This document shows positions 33,219 through 44,092 of a DNA stretch of 62,500 bases, one piece after another. The DNA lies in contig CM022675.1 in the NCBI GenBank assembly GCA_012295275.1, forward strand, positions 13,626,517 to 13,689,016, read 5' to 3'. A model generated the notes under the pieces. The model ran no database searches. It was not told the DNA's origin and saw nothing but the letters and a program-made list of their open reading frames with translations. The position numbers and the translations under genes were made by a program. The stretch is from Chrysomallon squamiferum (Eukaryota; Mollusca; Gastropoda; Neomphalida; Peltospiridae). How positions within the stretch are numbered: the first letter of the stretch is position 1; the number at the start of each line of letters is the position of its first letter.

Positions 33219-34329
33219 AATAATAATAGTCTATTGAAGAAAATGTAACGACTTTGTTTATTATTCAGATTTCATTCACACTGTTAAAAGAAGAAGAAGA
33301 ACAACAACAACAACAACAACAACAAAAATTGAAGCTATTCACCACTCAGGGTCGATCCTGCAAACCTCCTTTCCATAATCAATGAAACGGTCAAAACACA
33401 AGCTGATAAAGACTGATGGTTGTATACTTCTTTCTAACAGTGCCTGTCGTTGTCGTAATCGTTAACTTTACACTGAACGTGATCAGAAATAAAGCTGTAG
33501 TCGTGGTTAATGCGCTCGTGAAAAAGTGTGTGTGTGTGACTAAATTCACCTGTGGCAACCACGTGGTGTTGTCATGTTGTTATTTACCTGGTCAACGATT
33601 CCATCAGGTGGCTTGTGAGTTATTTCAACTGAGTGCAGTGTCTTGTCATCCCTGAAACACAACAGTGTAGTAGAAGTAGCAGCAGTAGTAGTAATAGTAG
33701 TAGTTGCGATAAAAGTAGCAGCAGAGGCATCGTAGCAGTAATAATATTAGCAGCATTAGTAGCAGGTATTGTAGTTGTTGTAGTAAAAGTAGTCATGATG
33801 ATGGTGATGTTGTGGTAGTAGTAGTAGTAATGATGATTGTGATGATGGTATAGTAGTAGTCATAGTGGTGATGGTTGTAGCTGTAGTAGTAGCAGTACAG
33901 TGGTTTTGGTAGTTGTAATACTAATGGTGGTTACAGTAGTAGTAGTGGTGTTAGTTGTAATAGCAGTTGTTGTGGTGGTAGTAGTAGTGCTAATAATAGA
34001 TGTAATAATCATAATGACAGAATGTGTAGAATGTACAAAATAAGGTACCGACCGAGAGCACGCACTCACGCACGCACTCACGCACTCACCCACACAATCA
34101 CAGTTATGTAAACACATACATGCGCACAAACATACTGAGACACACGAAAACCCACCCAAACACACATACATTCACTGAATAATAAAATAATCACTAGTCG
34201 ACAGATTCTACATTCTTCGCTTTTTCAAAATTACTGTTGTTTTCAAAACTGCTGACGTCACGTGCTTACCATATTGGGTGTGGCAAGGTATAGGCCCCAT
34301 CCTTCTGTAAGTTAGCTGCTGCCCTAAAA

Positions 34330-34369
<40 letters not shown>

Positions 34370-34940
34370 TAAGAATATCAAATTATATAATTAAAAAAGA
34401 ACCCAGAAGAAGTAAATAAAATAGCCATTTCGAAAGACGAAACGAAGATAAGCAAGGGAGATAACTGCCTATGACTTACTTGAAATGCTTGAATTCACTA
34501 GGTCCTATGAATTCGCTTTTCTGAATCTCTTTGAAATGTTTAACTTTGCCAGGGTCACCCGTTGATGACGTGTCTGCATACTGTACGGTGGCTGTTAAAT
34601 GTATCCATTTCTTGAAAATAACCAAAAAGATATTTTTTAAAAACCATCGTAGAAACCTAACACGTTTTGTACCTTCCTTTTTGTTTCTTTTATTATTATT
34701 ATTATTGTTGTTATTATTATTATTATCCCTTCTAAATTTTTTTGTTTTCTGTACTGTATATATTTGAAAGTCGTAACTTGTTTGTTTGTTTGTTTATATA
34801 TTTATTTATATTAAGATACTTACATCTGTGGAAAATATACATATTGGCTTTGAAAGATTCGACTTCGGGACGCCAAGTAATTTGAAAGGTTTCGAACTTG
34901 GGAGGCCACGGTTTCTCAGAACTACCCTCAAAACATTCAT
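30032..34940 (-). CDS. AOX: Second alternative oxidase, mitochondrial (AOX-B)
   Basis: Minus-strand paralogue of AOX-A with ten coding exons: 34940-34824, 34580-34480, 34323-34270, 33651-33588, 33165-33074, 32611-32493, 32276-32184, 31777-31665, 31033-30956 and 30181-30032 (326 aa). Exon 1 encodes [17 protein letters not shown] and is basic with no acidic residue before D39, a clear mitochondrial presequence, ending at GTAAGT. For exon 2 I chose the acceptor at 34581 because it keeps phase 0 as in AOX-A; an AG nine bases upstream would not. All ligands are kept: LET (E149), NERMH (E188, H191), LEEEA (239-241) and E293/H296 in RADEALH, where the usual His after Ala is Leu. The C-terminus is NPYMPGD plus eight residues rich in Arg and Tyr. 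By hand count exons 5-10 are about 70% identical to AOX-A, so this is not a recent copy. It shows no frameshift or stop. Confidence 0.93.
30185..30680. repeat. Minisatellite upstream of AOX-B exon 10
   Basis: Tetranucleotide-based units carrying a longer period: TAGTTAAATAGATAAATTAG and neighbours repeat about every 60 bases at 30220-30370, then a second family with AACTGTTAAATAAA and ATATAAGTAAGTAAAT at 30430-30665. In transcript orientation the array lies immediately before the exon 10 acceptor (30182-30184), the same place as the unrelated 50-bp array in AOX-A. Confidence 0.8.
32711..32803. repeat. (CT)n microsatellite in AOX-B intron 5
   Basis: About 93 bases of uninterrupted CT (GA on the coding strand) lie 100 bases upstream of the exon 6 acceptor. 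A TAA run with GATGAT follows at 32957-33015. Confidence 0.85.
33660..34010. repeat. Compound GTA/GCA/GTT trinucleotide region in AOX-B intron 3
   Basis: Roughly 350 bases in which nearly every third base pair follows a GTN pattern (GTAGTA, GCAGCA, GTTGTT, GATGAT) with many substitutions, starting beside exon 4. It is an old, decayed trinucleotide array. The open frames rich in Ser or Val here are artefacts. Confidence 0.75.
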
Positions 34941-35262
34941 TTTTAACTTTTTTCTTTTTTTTTGTCTTTCTTTCTTCAAAAAATAATATTTACATAATTA
35001 GATATCTACTACGCACTTCACTTCCTCTCTTAAGTTATTTCCTCGTAAATCGCCATTTGGATCTAGAACCAAAACAAAGTTGTATTAGTAATGAAACAAA
35101 GAGAGCGTTTTCCTGTGAAATTAAAATAATAATAATAATAAAGAAAGATTTTTGTTTCCTTTTAGAATAAGATAGTAACTCAAACTGGTAAATTACAATA
35201 ACAGGAATATATACGCTCTACAAAATGAATATACCTCGCCGTTTATGATGTCATACGCTTTT

Positions 35263-35270
35263 TGACGTCA
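35263..35270. promoter_or_regulatory. Perfect CRE palindrome upstream of AOX-B
   Basis: TGACGTCA lies about 325 bases before the AOX-B start codon, with a related ATGATGTCAT about 16 bases away. No TATA box is obvious on the minus strand here. It parallels the palindrome upstream of AOX-A; regulation by CREB/ATF factors is inference. Confidence 0.35.
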
Positions 35271-35356
35271 TTTTCAATTTATTAAATGGCGTAAAATTAT
35301 CTGCTATTGACTATTATGGTCCACTTTGTTATCGCGTCTACGTGATAATAATAATA

Positions 35357-35393
<37 letters not shown>

Positions 35394-35417
35394 GTAGTAA
35401 TAGAAGTAGTTGTAGTG

Positions 35418-35451
<34 letters not shown>

Positions 35452-35746
35452 TAATAATAATAATAATAACAATAATAATAATAATAGTGGCAGTAGAATA
35501 GTAGTAGTAGTAGCAGCAGCAACTGGAGTAGTGGTAGTAACAATAGTGATAGTACTAGTACTACTATCAGCATAATTAGTGGCACTAACAATAGCAGTAT
35601 AATAAGTGCAACAACTAAACAAATTTTACTAATAGTAATAACAACAACAGTAAAATAGTATATTGAAAATGCACTCAAGATAATTATTTTGTTTATGTTA
35701 TATGGTGTAGATATAAAAATAATTTCCTTTATAAATAATTCAAAGA

Positions 35747-35810
<64 letters not shown>

Positions 35811-36334
35811 ATAAACAATAGAACTATGATGTAAAGACAAATATATTTTATTCCACACAATATTAATATGATTCCTTTAAACAAATCTAAAAAATATATA
35901 TATATACATGTAAGAAACATTAACATACAAAATTTCCTTTTCAGAATTTCCTAGTTTGTATAAAATAAATTATCACAAACACCATTTACAATGTTCTAAT
36001 AAAATGTCCATCCATCCATCCATCCATTCAGTGTAAATAAATCAGTCTAAATCAAATTGGTCTGTTTGTCTGTATGAACACTTTCAAATGTAAATATGGA
36101 TCAAAGTAAATTATTTGGGATATATTATAAACGTTAATATATAAAGTAAATACGTTGATTGAATAACAATAATGTGTGTTGTTAATATAGATGTATATCT
36201 TGAACAATGTCCCAAAAAAAATAAATAAATAAATAATAATAACAATAACAATAAAAAAATAATGATAATAATAGTAATAATAACAAAAATAATAATGATA
36301 ACAGAAACAGTAAAAATTATCTTTTAAATCTTTT

Positions 36335-36340
36335 TTTATT
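36335..36340 (-). terminator. Candidate poly(A) signal of the ACAD gene
   Basis: AATAAA on the minus strand, about 140 bases after the ACAD stop codon, followed by T/G-poor but C/T-containing sequence. The spacing is normal for a short 3' UTR. Other AATAAA hexamers are common in this AT-rich DNA, so this is only the nearest candidate. Confidence 0.4.
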
Positions 36341-36480
36341 TTACTATCCTCTCTTATGGATCCTGAATGTTTTTGAAATCTGATCAATTAAATTAATTAA
36401 AAAGAAAATGTGAGAGAAAGAAATAAGAAAGGGAAATAATCAAAAGATGCAAACAATTATAAGTAATTTTAGTTTTTTAA

Positions 36481-37644
36481 TTATTTAGTTGTTTTAGGTA
36501 AAATGTCCATGCATTTACAGATGATAGACAACATTACTTCATCAGCACCAGCTGCCAGTGATATCAGTCTTAAATCTCTGAAAATAAATAAATAAACAAA
36601 TAAACAAACAAACAAACAAATACACAAACAATAAATAGATTTACAGATAAATAAATAAATAAATAAATACTCTAATAAATAAATTATATGAATTAATATA
36701 AATACTTAAATAATTAACAGTATAAATAAACATCATTTCAACAAAAAATAATGAAATATAAATAAATAAATAAATAAATAATAATAATAGTAGTAGTAGT
36801 AGTAGTAAATATGATTATTAAACATCTAATTAATGTTAATTTAAACTTTCATTTGAAAAAAAACATTTATATAACAAAATATTTGTATGATAAATTTTTA
36901 TATTAAAATTTTTATTATTATTAAAACATTTAACATATTTTATTTGTTTTAACATGAATTAATACACAGAAATTTACATTATTTGTATTAATCAATATTT
37001 TCAAATGCAGATTTTTATTATGATTATTATTATTATTATTACAGGTGCAATTTTGATTTTCTGATTCTAAATTGTTAATTTGTACCAGGATTTTTTTTTC
37101 AGTTAGTAACCTTATTATTTTACTGGCACAGTCCACACTAGTAAACTAGTACAATCTATTCTAACATATTTCATTTAATCATTTAATTTATATTTAATAT
37201 TTGTTTAAGTTTCTAGCTGTGGTTATACTTCATATACAGGGGAGATAACATACACACAAAAATGTGCTGTTGATATTTCTCTATGTGAACTCTTTTGGCC
37301 AAAAAACCCTCATAATCATTGAAAGGTTTTGGAACTGAGAGTCATAGAAAACTAGTGATGTAGATGTATTTTTTGTTTATGCAAATCAAATATTTTGTTT
37401 GTGAAATTTCAATTAGTTTTCAAAATAATTGAATGTTTACCTGTAAAATCGACTGACAAGAACCTCGTCAGTGAAACCCATACCTCCCCAGAACTGAAGA
37501 CATGAGTCAGTTACCTCCCTTGCTGTTCGTCCTGCCTTCAGTTTGCACATTGACGCTAGTTTAGTTACATCATTACCACGGATATACAGATCTGAAAAAA
37601 ATATTCATTTAGTTATCTGTAATAATAATAACAGTAATAACAAC

Positions 37645-37676
<32 letters not shown>

Positions 37677-37952
37677 CAACAACAAAAGTAATAATCTAAT
37701 GTATTTTAATTTTAATAACTTTCTCAATAATTACAAAAATAATAATGATACTAACAATAAAAATAATAATAAAAATAATAATAATAATAAAGAACAATAA
37801 TAATAATAAATAACAATGATAATAATATTATCAGTAGTGGCAGTTGTAGTAATAGTAACAACTATAACTAAAATAGAACAGAAACAGCAGTAAAAGCAAC
37901 AGCAGTAACATAAGATAAACAAGATGAAATTAATTAGTTAAAAAACATAATA

Positions 37953-38015
<63 letters not shown>

Positions 38016-39544
38016 TTAAAATATATAAGTAAATAAATAAAAAAACAACAACAACAAAACAAGTATAAGAGATCTTACAAATGGCTCTGTAGAGAGTTGA
38101 TCTCAGGACCTCCACCTCAGTGGCTAGTTCTGCCAGTCTGTAGTGGATCACCTGGTTGCTAAGCAACGGCTTTCCAAAAGCCTGCCTCTGTGCTGTGTAC
38201 TCAATTGTCAGTTTTATAATTTTCTCCAGCGGCATCAGAACTACAACAACATCATCATCATCATCATCATTATGTACATAATCTGTGTTAGATTTTCTTT
38301 CAATAAATGAAGTAATTAAGAATTTATGTCATTATAGATATATTTTACTTTCTAAATGTTAAACCTTTATCACCCACAAAAGTTTACTTTTCAAATATTA
38401 ATCCGTTATGACCTTCTGTCATCTTGTTATATTTTACTTTATAAATGTTAACTCTTTATCATCTACAGCACTTTTCTATTTCATTATAACCCACACTATG
38501 TTCTGTATCAATCACAGAAATATACTTTACTTTTTAAATGTATTAAATGTTTATCACTTGAAGTCATCTTGCAAAATTTTCCTTTTTAAATATTAACTCT
38601 TTATCACTTAAAATCATTTTGATACATTTTATTTTTAAATATCAACTCTTTATCAGCTGCAGTACAGTTAAAATGTTAACCTTTTATAACAGGTAGAATT
38701 TATTTATAACATTAACACTTTACCAGCTACTGTAGTATATCAGATTCAGTTTTTTTAAATTTAATTTTAACCCTTCATGACCTACACCAGTCACACAGTA
38801 GATTTTATTTATAAATATCAACCCTTTACCTAATTTCCCAAATATAACTTTCAAGTAAATCCTTTAATACATGTATCAGATTTTTAAAAATGTTTCTTTC
38901 TATTATATATTTTTTCAAATGTTAACACATAACATCCTATACGAGCCACACTGGTGTATTTCACTGTGTTAATGTTAACCCTTTGTTACCTGCAGCAGTG
39001 CCCCAGAGTCTCTCCTCCTGAAACTGCAGCATCTGGTAGAGGAAGCCCTTTCCCTCCTCACCTATCACGTGACTCTGCGGAACTCGAACATCCTCGAAGT
39101 AAATCTCTGCAGTGTCTGAACATAACGCTCCCATCTTCTTTATCTTCCTCGCTACAGTGACACCTGAAATGTCTCATACTGTAAGTGTGTGTGTCTGTGG
39201 TGTGTGTGGGGTTTGTGTGTGTCTGTGTGTGTGTTGTGTGTATCGTCTCTGTGTGTCTGTGTGTGTGTTGTGTGTATTGTCTCTGTGATTGTATGTGTCT
39301 GTGTCTGAACATAACGCTCCCATCTTCTTTATCTTCCTCGCTACAGTGACACCTGAAATGTCTCATAGTGTAAGTGTGTGTGTCAGTGGTGTGTGTGTGT
39401 CTATGTGTGTGTGTGTGTGTGTGTGTTGTGTGTATTGTCTATGTGATTGTATGTGTCTGTGTCTGAACTCAATGCTCCCATCTTCTTTATCTTCCTTGCT
39501 ACAGTGACACCTGAAATGTCTCATAGTGTAAGTGTGAGTGTCAG

Positions 39545-39583
<39 letters not shown>

Positions 39584-39737
39584 GTGTGTATTGTGTATGT
39601 GATTGTTCTGTCTCTGATTGTCTGAGTGTATAGTGTATATGTGTTTTTTTTTCACAGTGTGGTATTTGTATGTGTTGTGTGTTTGCATGTATATGTTTGG
39701 GTGTGCTTTTGTGTTTTATGTGCATATGTCTATATTG

Positions 39738-39773
<36 letters not shown>

Positions 39774-41032
39774 TTTCCAGAGTGTTGTATTTGTATGTGT
39801 TGTGTAATCTATAATATATTTGCTAGATTTATGTGTATATATTTGTAAATGTATTAGCATGAATATTAACTAATTAATGTATAAAAAAATATATATGTTG
39901 CAGAGATATGTATATAGTTATGTATGTAATACAGTGTGTATGTTGCAGAGTTATGTATATAGTATGTATATAATACAGTGTGTGTGTGTGTGTGTGTGTT
40001 TAAAAAACCTGGCAGGTTCATGGGGACACAGATGAGAGATTTGTTCTGGTGAGGTTTCCCGTCTCGTGTGTTCGCCAGCAAACAGATCCAGTCAGCCTGC
40101 GCGCCATTAGTGATCCACATCTTGCTCCCGTTGATGACCAGGTCACCCCCACTCTTCACTGCCTTCGTCCCTATGTCTGTCAAATACACATTTTTACAAT
40201 GTTTGTCAAATACACATGTTAACTATGTCTGTCAAATACTCACATTAACTATGTCTGTCAATCACACATGTTAACTATGTCTGTCAATCACACACATTAA
40301 CTATGTCTGTCAAATACACATTTTTATAATGTTTGTCAAATACACATTTTTATAATGTTTGTCAAATACACATTAACTATGTCTGTCAAATACACATTTT
40401 TATAATGTTTGTCAAACAAACATTTTAATGTCTGTTAAATACACATATTAACTATGTCTGTCAAATACACATTTTTATAAAGTTTGTTAAATACATATTT
40501 TAATAATGTCTACTAAATACACATTTTAATGTCTGTTAAATACACATATAAATATGTCTGTTCAATACATTTTAATTTTGTCTGTTAAATACACTTATTA
40601 ACTATATTGTGAAATACACATTTTCTACATGTTGAACTGTATTTTAATTATGTCTGTTAAATACATCTGTGTTAACTATATTTGACTAGTACACATTTTC
40701 TACATGTTGAACTGTATTTTACTAGTCACACTGTCTGTGTTTCTGTCTGGACAACTCACTAGCCACATCTGACCCTGCCCGAGCTTCGCTGACCCCAATA
40801 CTTGCTACCAGGTCACCAGCGATGGACGGCTGAAGAAATTCCTTCTTCAGTTTATCACTGCCAAACCTGTGAGAAACACTTACACTTTTAACATGTCTCT
40901 GTTTCATCCATTCTGTTATATATACAGATTCATTTCAAACTATATACATATATATATGTATGTATACAGATTTATTTCAAACTGTATCAATCTATCTATC
41001 TATCTATCTATATCTATATCTATATCTATATC

Positions 41033-41069
<37 letters not shown>

Positions 41070-41603
41070 TTATATTATATATTACAAAATATATTTTTCT
41101 GTTTTCTGGAAGGTAATTGTCCAACTATCAACAGATATGCATACACACTATATTTAAAGTACTGTTGATAGTTGGATATTGAACTTCTAGACAACAGAAA
41201 AATATCATAAATTTAACTTCAGACAATAATATACAAACAACTGTAATTTTGTTTACTCAACCATGTTTGTTTTTCATAACCAAGCTTACCTAAAATAAAG
41301 TCTCATTATTTAATTATCAGAAACACACACAAATGTTGTTGGTTTTTGGGGTTTTTTTTCAATTTCTGAACAATTCAGAATTCATTTCAGAATAAAATAT
41401 GTTAGTTAATAATAAAATATGAATATTCATGAGGTAGTGGTTACCTAGCGAGAGCAGGGGTAGCCATGTCTGTCTGTACTCCAATTGCCATCGGGATTCC
41501 CTCACAGTTGATATTTCCTAACTCCTCAGCCACAGCAATGTTATATGTGTAATCCAACCCCAGCCCTCCATATTCTGAATAAATAAACAAATTAATTAAT
41601 TAA

Positions 41604-41635
<32 letters not shown>

Positions 41636-42847
41636 TATGTAAATAGATAATGGCAATGAAAATAAAAATGGTAACAATACTAATTTAAATAAATAAGAAT
41701 AAATAAATAAAAAATAAATAAATAAAAAATGACAATAAAAATCAAAATAATTAATTTAAATAAATAAATTAAAAAAATAATAATTAAATTAAATAAAATA
41801 AACAAATATTGGTAATAAAAAAAATAGTAATAATAACAGCATCAACTTAAATTAATTTAATTTAAATAAATAAATAAAATAAAATGAATAAATTTTAAGA
41901 CTAAAAACCTGGTGATCTTGTTACTCCGAGAAATCCAGCGTTTCCAAGAGTTTTAAAAACTTGATGTGCTGGAAAACAACCTTCTGACTCCCACTGGTCA
42001 ACATGTGGATTAATTTCTTTCTCAATAATCTAAAACAATTAAAACAATATCAAAAGTGAAAAAAATTAAAATAATATTTCTGCAAAACATCAAAATTATT
42101 TCTGTGTAATGAAAGTTTTAGTAGTTAGTTCAAAAAATATAATTTCTGAATTATATTTTAATTTCTTTTGGTTAAATTTGAATTATGTAACATATAATGT
42201 TATATAAAGTGTGTGTGTGTGTGTGTGTGTATGTGTGTGTGTGTGTGATTTTACACATTATATATATATATATATATATTTCTAATTCCATTTTATTGTC
42301 TTTATAACATTGATTTAAAAATCAGACAATCTCAAATAACAACAGTAAAAAGTGATGAATCAACAATTGTTATCTTTAATTATACAGAAAACCTTTGAAC
42401 TTTTGATCTTTAAGTTGGTGTTTTGCTCAACAGTAAAACACTTTTTACTTTTTTTTTTTTAAACAAAGCTGAAATATTATAACATTAAATCAAATTTGTT
42501 TTGAAAAAATATTTAAGATAATAATATTAATAATAATAAATCAAACTCAAAGATAATAAGAAAAAAATATTTTAAGGAAACATCATTCTGCAAATACAAA
42601 ATAACTCTTAATAAGGAGGTTACGTACGTCGGGAGTTACTAATGGTCACAGGTTATAAATTAAATAAAACGAGAACCTTGTTCAAACTTTCTCTAAGCTG
42701 GCGATGTTCTGAAGTAAATATAACATCTTTTGTTTCATCAATATCTTGATCAGCTTTTGAAACATCTGCTAGGCAACATTTTTGGTAGTTTAATAACTGT
42801 TTAAATCTGTGAGTGAAACGACCGTTAAAACGACAAAATGACAACAT
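36481..42847 (-). CDS. Mitochondrial acyl-CoA dehydrogenase (ACAD6-like)
   Basis: A FAD enzyme that introduces the alpha,beta double bond into acyl-CoAs and passes electrons to ETF; the substrate cannot be read from sequence. Nine coding exons: 42847-42677, 42029-41909, 41574-41445, 40866-40760, 40176-40009, 39163-38990, 38240-38079, 37591-37441 and 36577-36481 (426 aa). All phases agree. The exon 1 donor (GTTCTC) is weak. Residues 1-27 are Arg/Lys/His-rich and free of acids: a mitochondrial presequence. Motifs: GVSEARAGSDVAN (165-177, close to ACAD signature 1), WITNG (197-201), RQAFGK (309-314) and a full signature 2 at 377-396 (QFWGGMGF...E...R...D). The position of the MCAD catalytic Glu is Ala404. 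E283 in QEERL lines up with the base of isovaleryl-CoA dehydrogenase, so this belongs to the alternative-base group. The family name is a recollection of similar invertebrate proteins. Confidence 0.9.
38340..38980. repeat. Degenerate tandem repeat filling ACAD intron 6
   Basis: A period of roughly 55-65 bases recurs about ten times: a T-rich TTTTACTTT/AAATGTTAA block, then CTTTATCACC or TTTATCACTT, then a short variable piece. Copies are diverged. The array starts next to exon 6 and ends about 100 bases before the exon 7 acceptor. Confidence 0.75.
39112..39600. repeat. Tandem copies of the 5' end of ACAD exon 6 with its acceptor
   Basis: The first 52 bases of exon 6 plus its 3' splice site and about 20 flanking bases (39112-39190) recur at 39301-39380 and 39459-39535, offsets of 189 and 347 bases, separated by GT-rich DNA. 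Copies 2 and 3 keep the acceptor AG (exon side at 39352 and 39510) but break off at TCAGACAC and run into CA repeats instead of the rest of the exon, and no donor follows. They are non-coding exon fragments carried by a minisatellite. Copy 3 has a few substitutions (TCAATGCTCC, CTTGCT), so it is the most diverged. Confidence 0.9.
40172..40720. repeat. 26-bp minisatellite built on the ACAD exon 5 acceptor
   Basis: Units of about 26 bases (core TATGTCTGTCAAATACACAT) recur some 20 times, cleanest at 40190-40460 and decaying towards 40720. The first unit overlaps the true exon 5 boundary (40176). On the coding strand each intact unit therefore reads TTTGACAG/ACATAG, a replica of the 3' splice site and the first exon codons. 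Units drift by TTTGACAG to TTTAACAG and similar changes away from the exon. Confidence 0.9.
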
Positions 42848-43623
42848 TGTAATAGTCTACGACTCTACGTCTTTCGGCCCAGTAAAAGTAGGACCATTTG
42901 TTTTGGCATAAATATAGAATTAGCTCCCTTTAAATTGGTAAAAATTAAAAATTATTTTACTGAAAAATGAACGGACACTGATTTTATTTCATTACACCAT
43001 TGTTGTTTTTTAATTTTCTCTTTCAGTTTTTAGTTTTTGTTTTGTAATTTTTTCTCAATTAAAATTTATTTAAACCTTTTACAGGATTTTATTTAACTTA
43101 CTTTTATATGTTGTTTTTTTATTACAGTTTGATAACATTTAAATTTTATTTCTCCTTAGTCCGGATGTAAATAATGTAAAATTTTATTGTTCGAACTTAC
43201 CAAAGAAGTATTTCGTTAGTGTTTGTTTTGTAAGTTTGTTTTTCTTGTATATCTTTTTTTTCTTACGTAGAACAGTGTTTGCAGATAAGTTGTGTGAGAT
43301 TCAAACAAAATGTTTTTTAATTTGTTAAATCATATTTCCTACATTAGATTAATTATATTTGACCTAGGATCACTAACCAACGCTGCCGGCCGGCTTTTCG
43401 ACTCAGTCGAGTTTGTTCTAGTATCTACTTGTTCTTCACTTATTTGGCTTGTTCTATTTCTAGACTGATCTGTAACGTAAAGTATTTACTAGAATGTAGA
43501 ATAAGCATTTCAGCTTTAATGAGAATGTTTTATATAATTTTATAAACACTTGTATTTCTATACATGATTAAAATAATAAAAAAAAAAATAAATAAAAACA
43601 ATAATCATTAATATAAATAAAGA

Positions 43624-43670
<47 letters not shown>

Positions 43671-43847
43671 AAAAAAATACCTCCCCATAAAATATAATTG
43701 TTAAACTATATAAAATGATAAAAACAACAATAAATTATAATTAATTATTCTGATATTTTGATTATATAATTAATATTTACAGCTAGTATAGTCTTATGTT
43801 TTAACGTGAAATACTTAAATGCTGACTGAGTTCGAATTAATTTTAAT

Positions 43848-43888
<41 letters not shown>

Positions 43889-44092
43889 TTCAGTTGATCA
43901 AATATGGTTGTCAGAAACTGGTATTTCATGCTGAGGTAATTAATTAATTCTTGGGGGGAGAAAGACAAAAATAATAATTATGTATGTGTGCATGTGTGAA
44001 TATATTGTTTGTGGCTTGTCCAAGTTATTTGATATGGAATGATATAAACATATTTATGTGTGTGTATTTAGGTATTTTCATTGTGTAGAAGT
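42848..44092. promoter_or_regulatory. Shared intergenic region of divergent ACAD and IAH1 genes
   Basis: The ACAD gene reads left and the IAH1 gene right from this 1.25-kb gap, so it should hold both promoters. No clear TATA box is visible for either. A CpG-containing patch is at 43375-43410 (GCTGCCGGCCGGC). The rest is AT-rich with a TAA run at 43628-43670 and an ATTT run at 43850-43885. Bidirectional control is inferred from orientation only. Confidence 0.4.

Larger units (their letters stand above)
34941..36480. other. Gap between AOX-B start and the ACAD stop: repeats
   Basis: Apart from the CRE-bearing patch at 35220-35300, which is the likely AOX-B promoter, this is TAA/CAA/GTA trinucleotide DNA (35345-35600), a TA then CA run (35756-35812) and mixed AT-rich sequence. 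Long open frames here are repeat artefacts. Confidence 0.6.

Noticed and set aside
34581-34592. Alternative acceptor (TTTAACAG) for AOX-B exon 2
   Set aside because: It would need a phase 1 partner, but exon 1 ends in phase 0 with a strong donor and AOX-A has a phase 0 junction here. The acceptor at 34581 fits.
39363-39860. Thr-His-rich minus-strand open frame of 165 codons
   Set aside because: It is the translation of GT/CA repeats plus the duplicated ACAD exon 6 fragment in a non-native frame.
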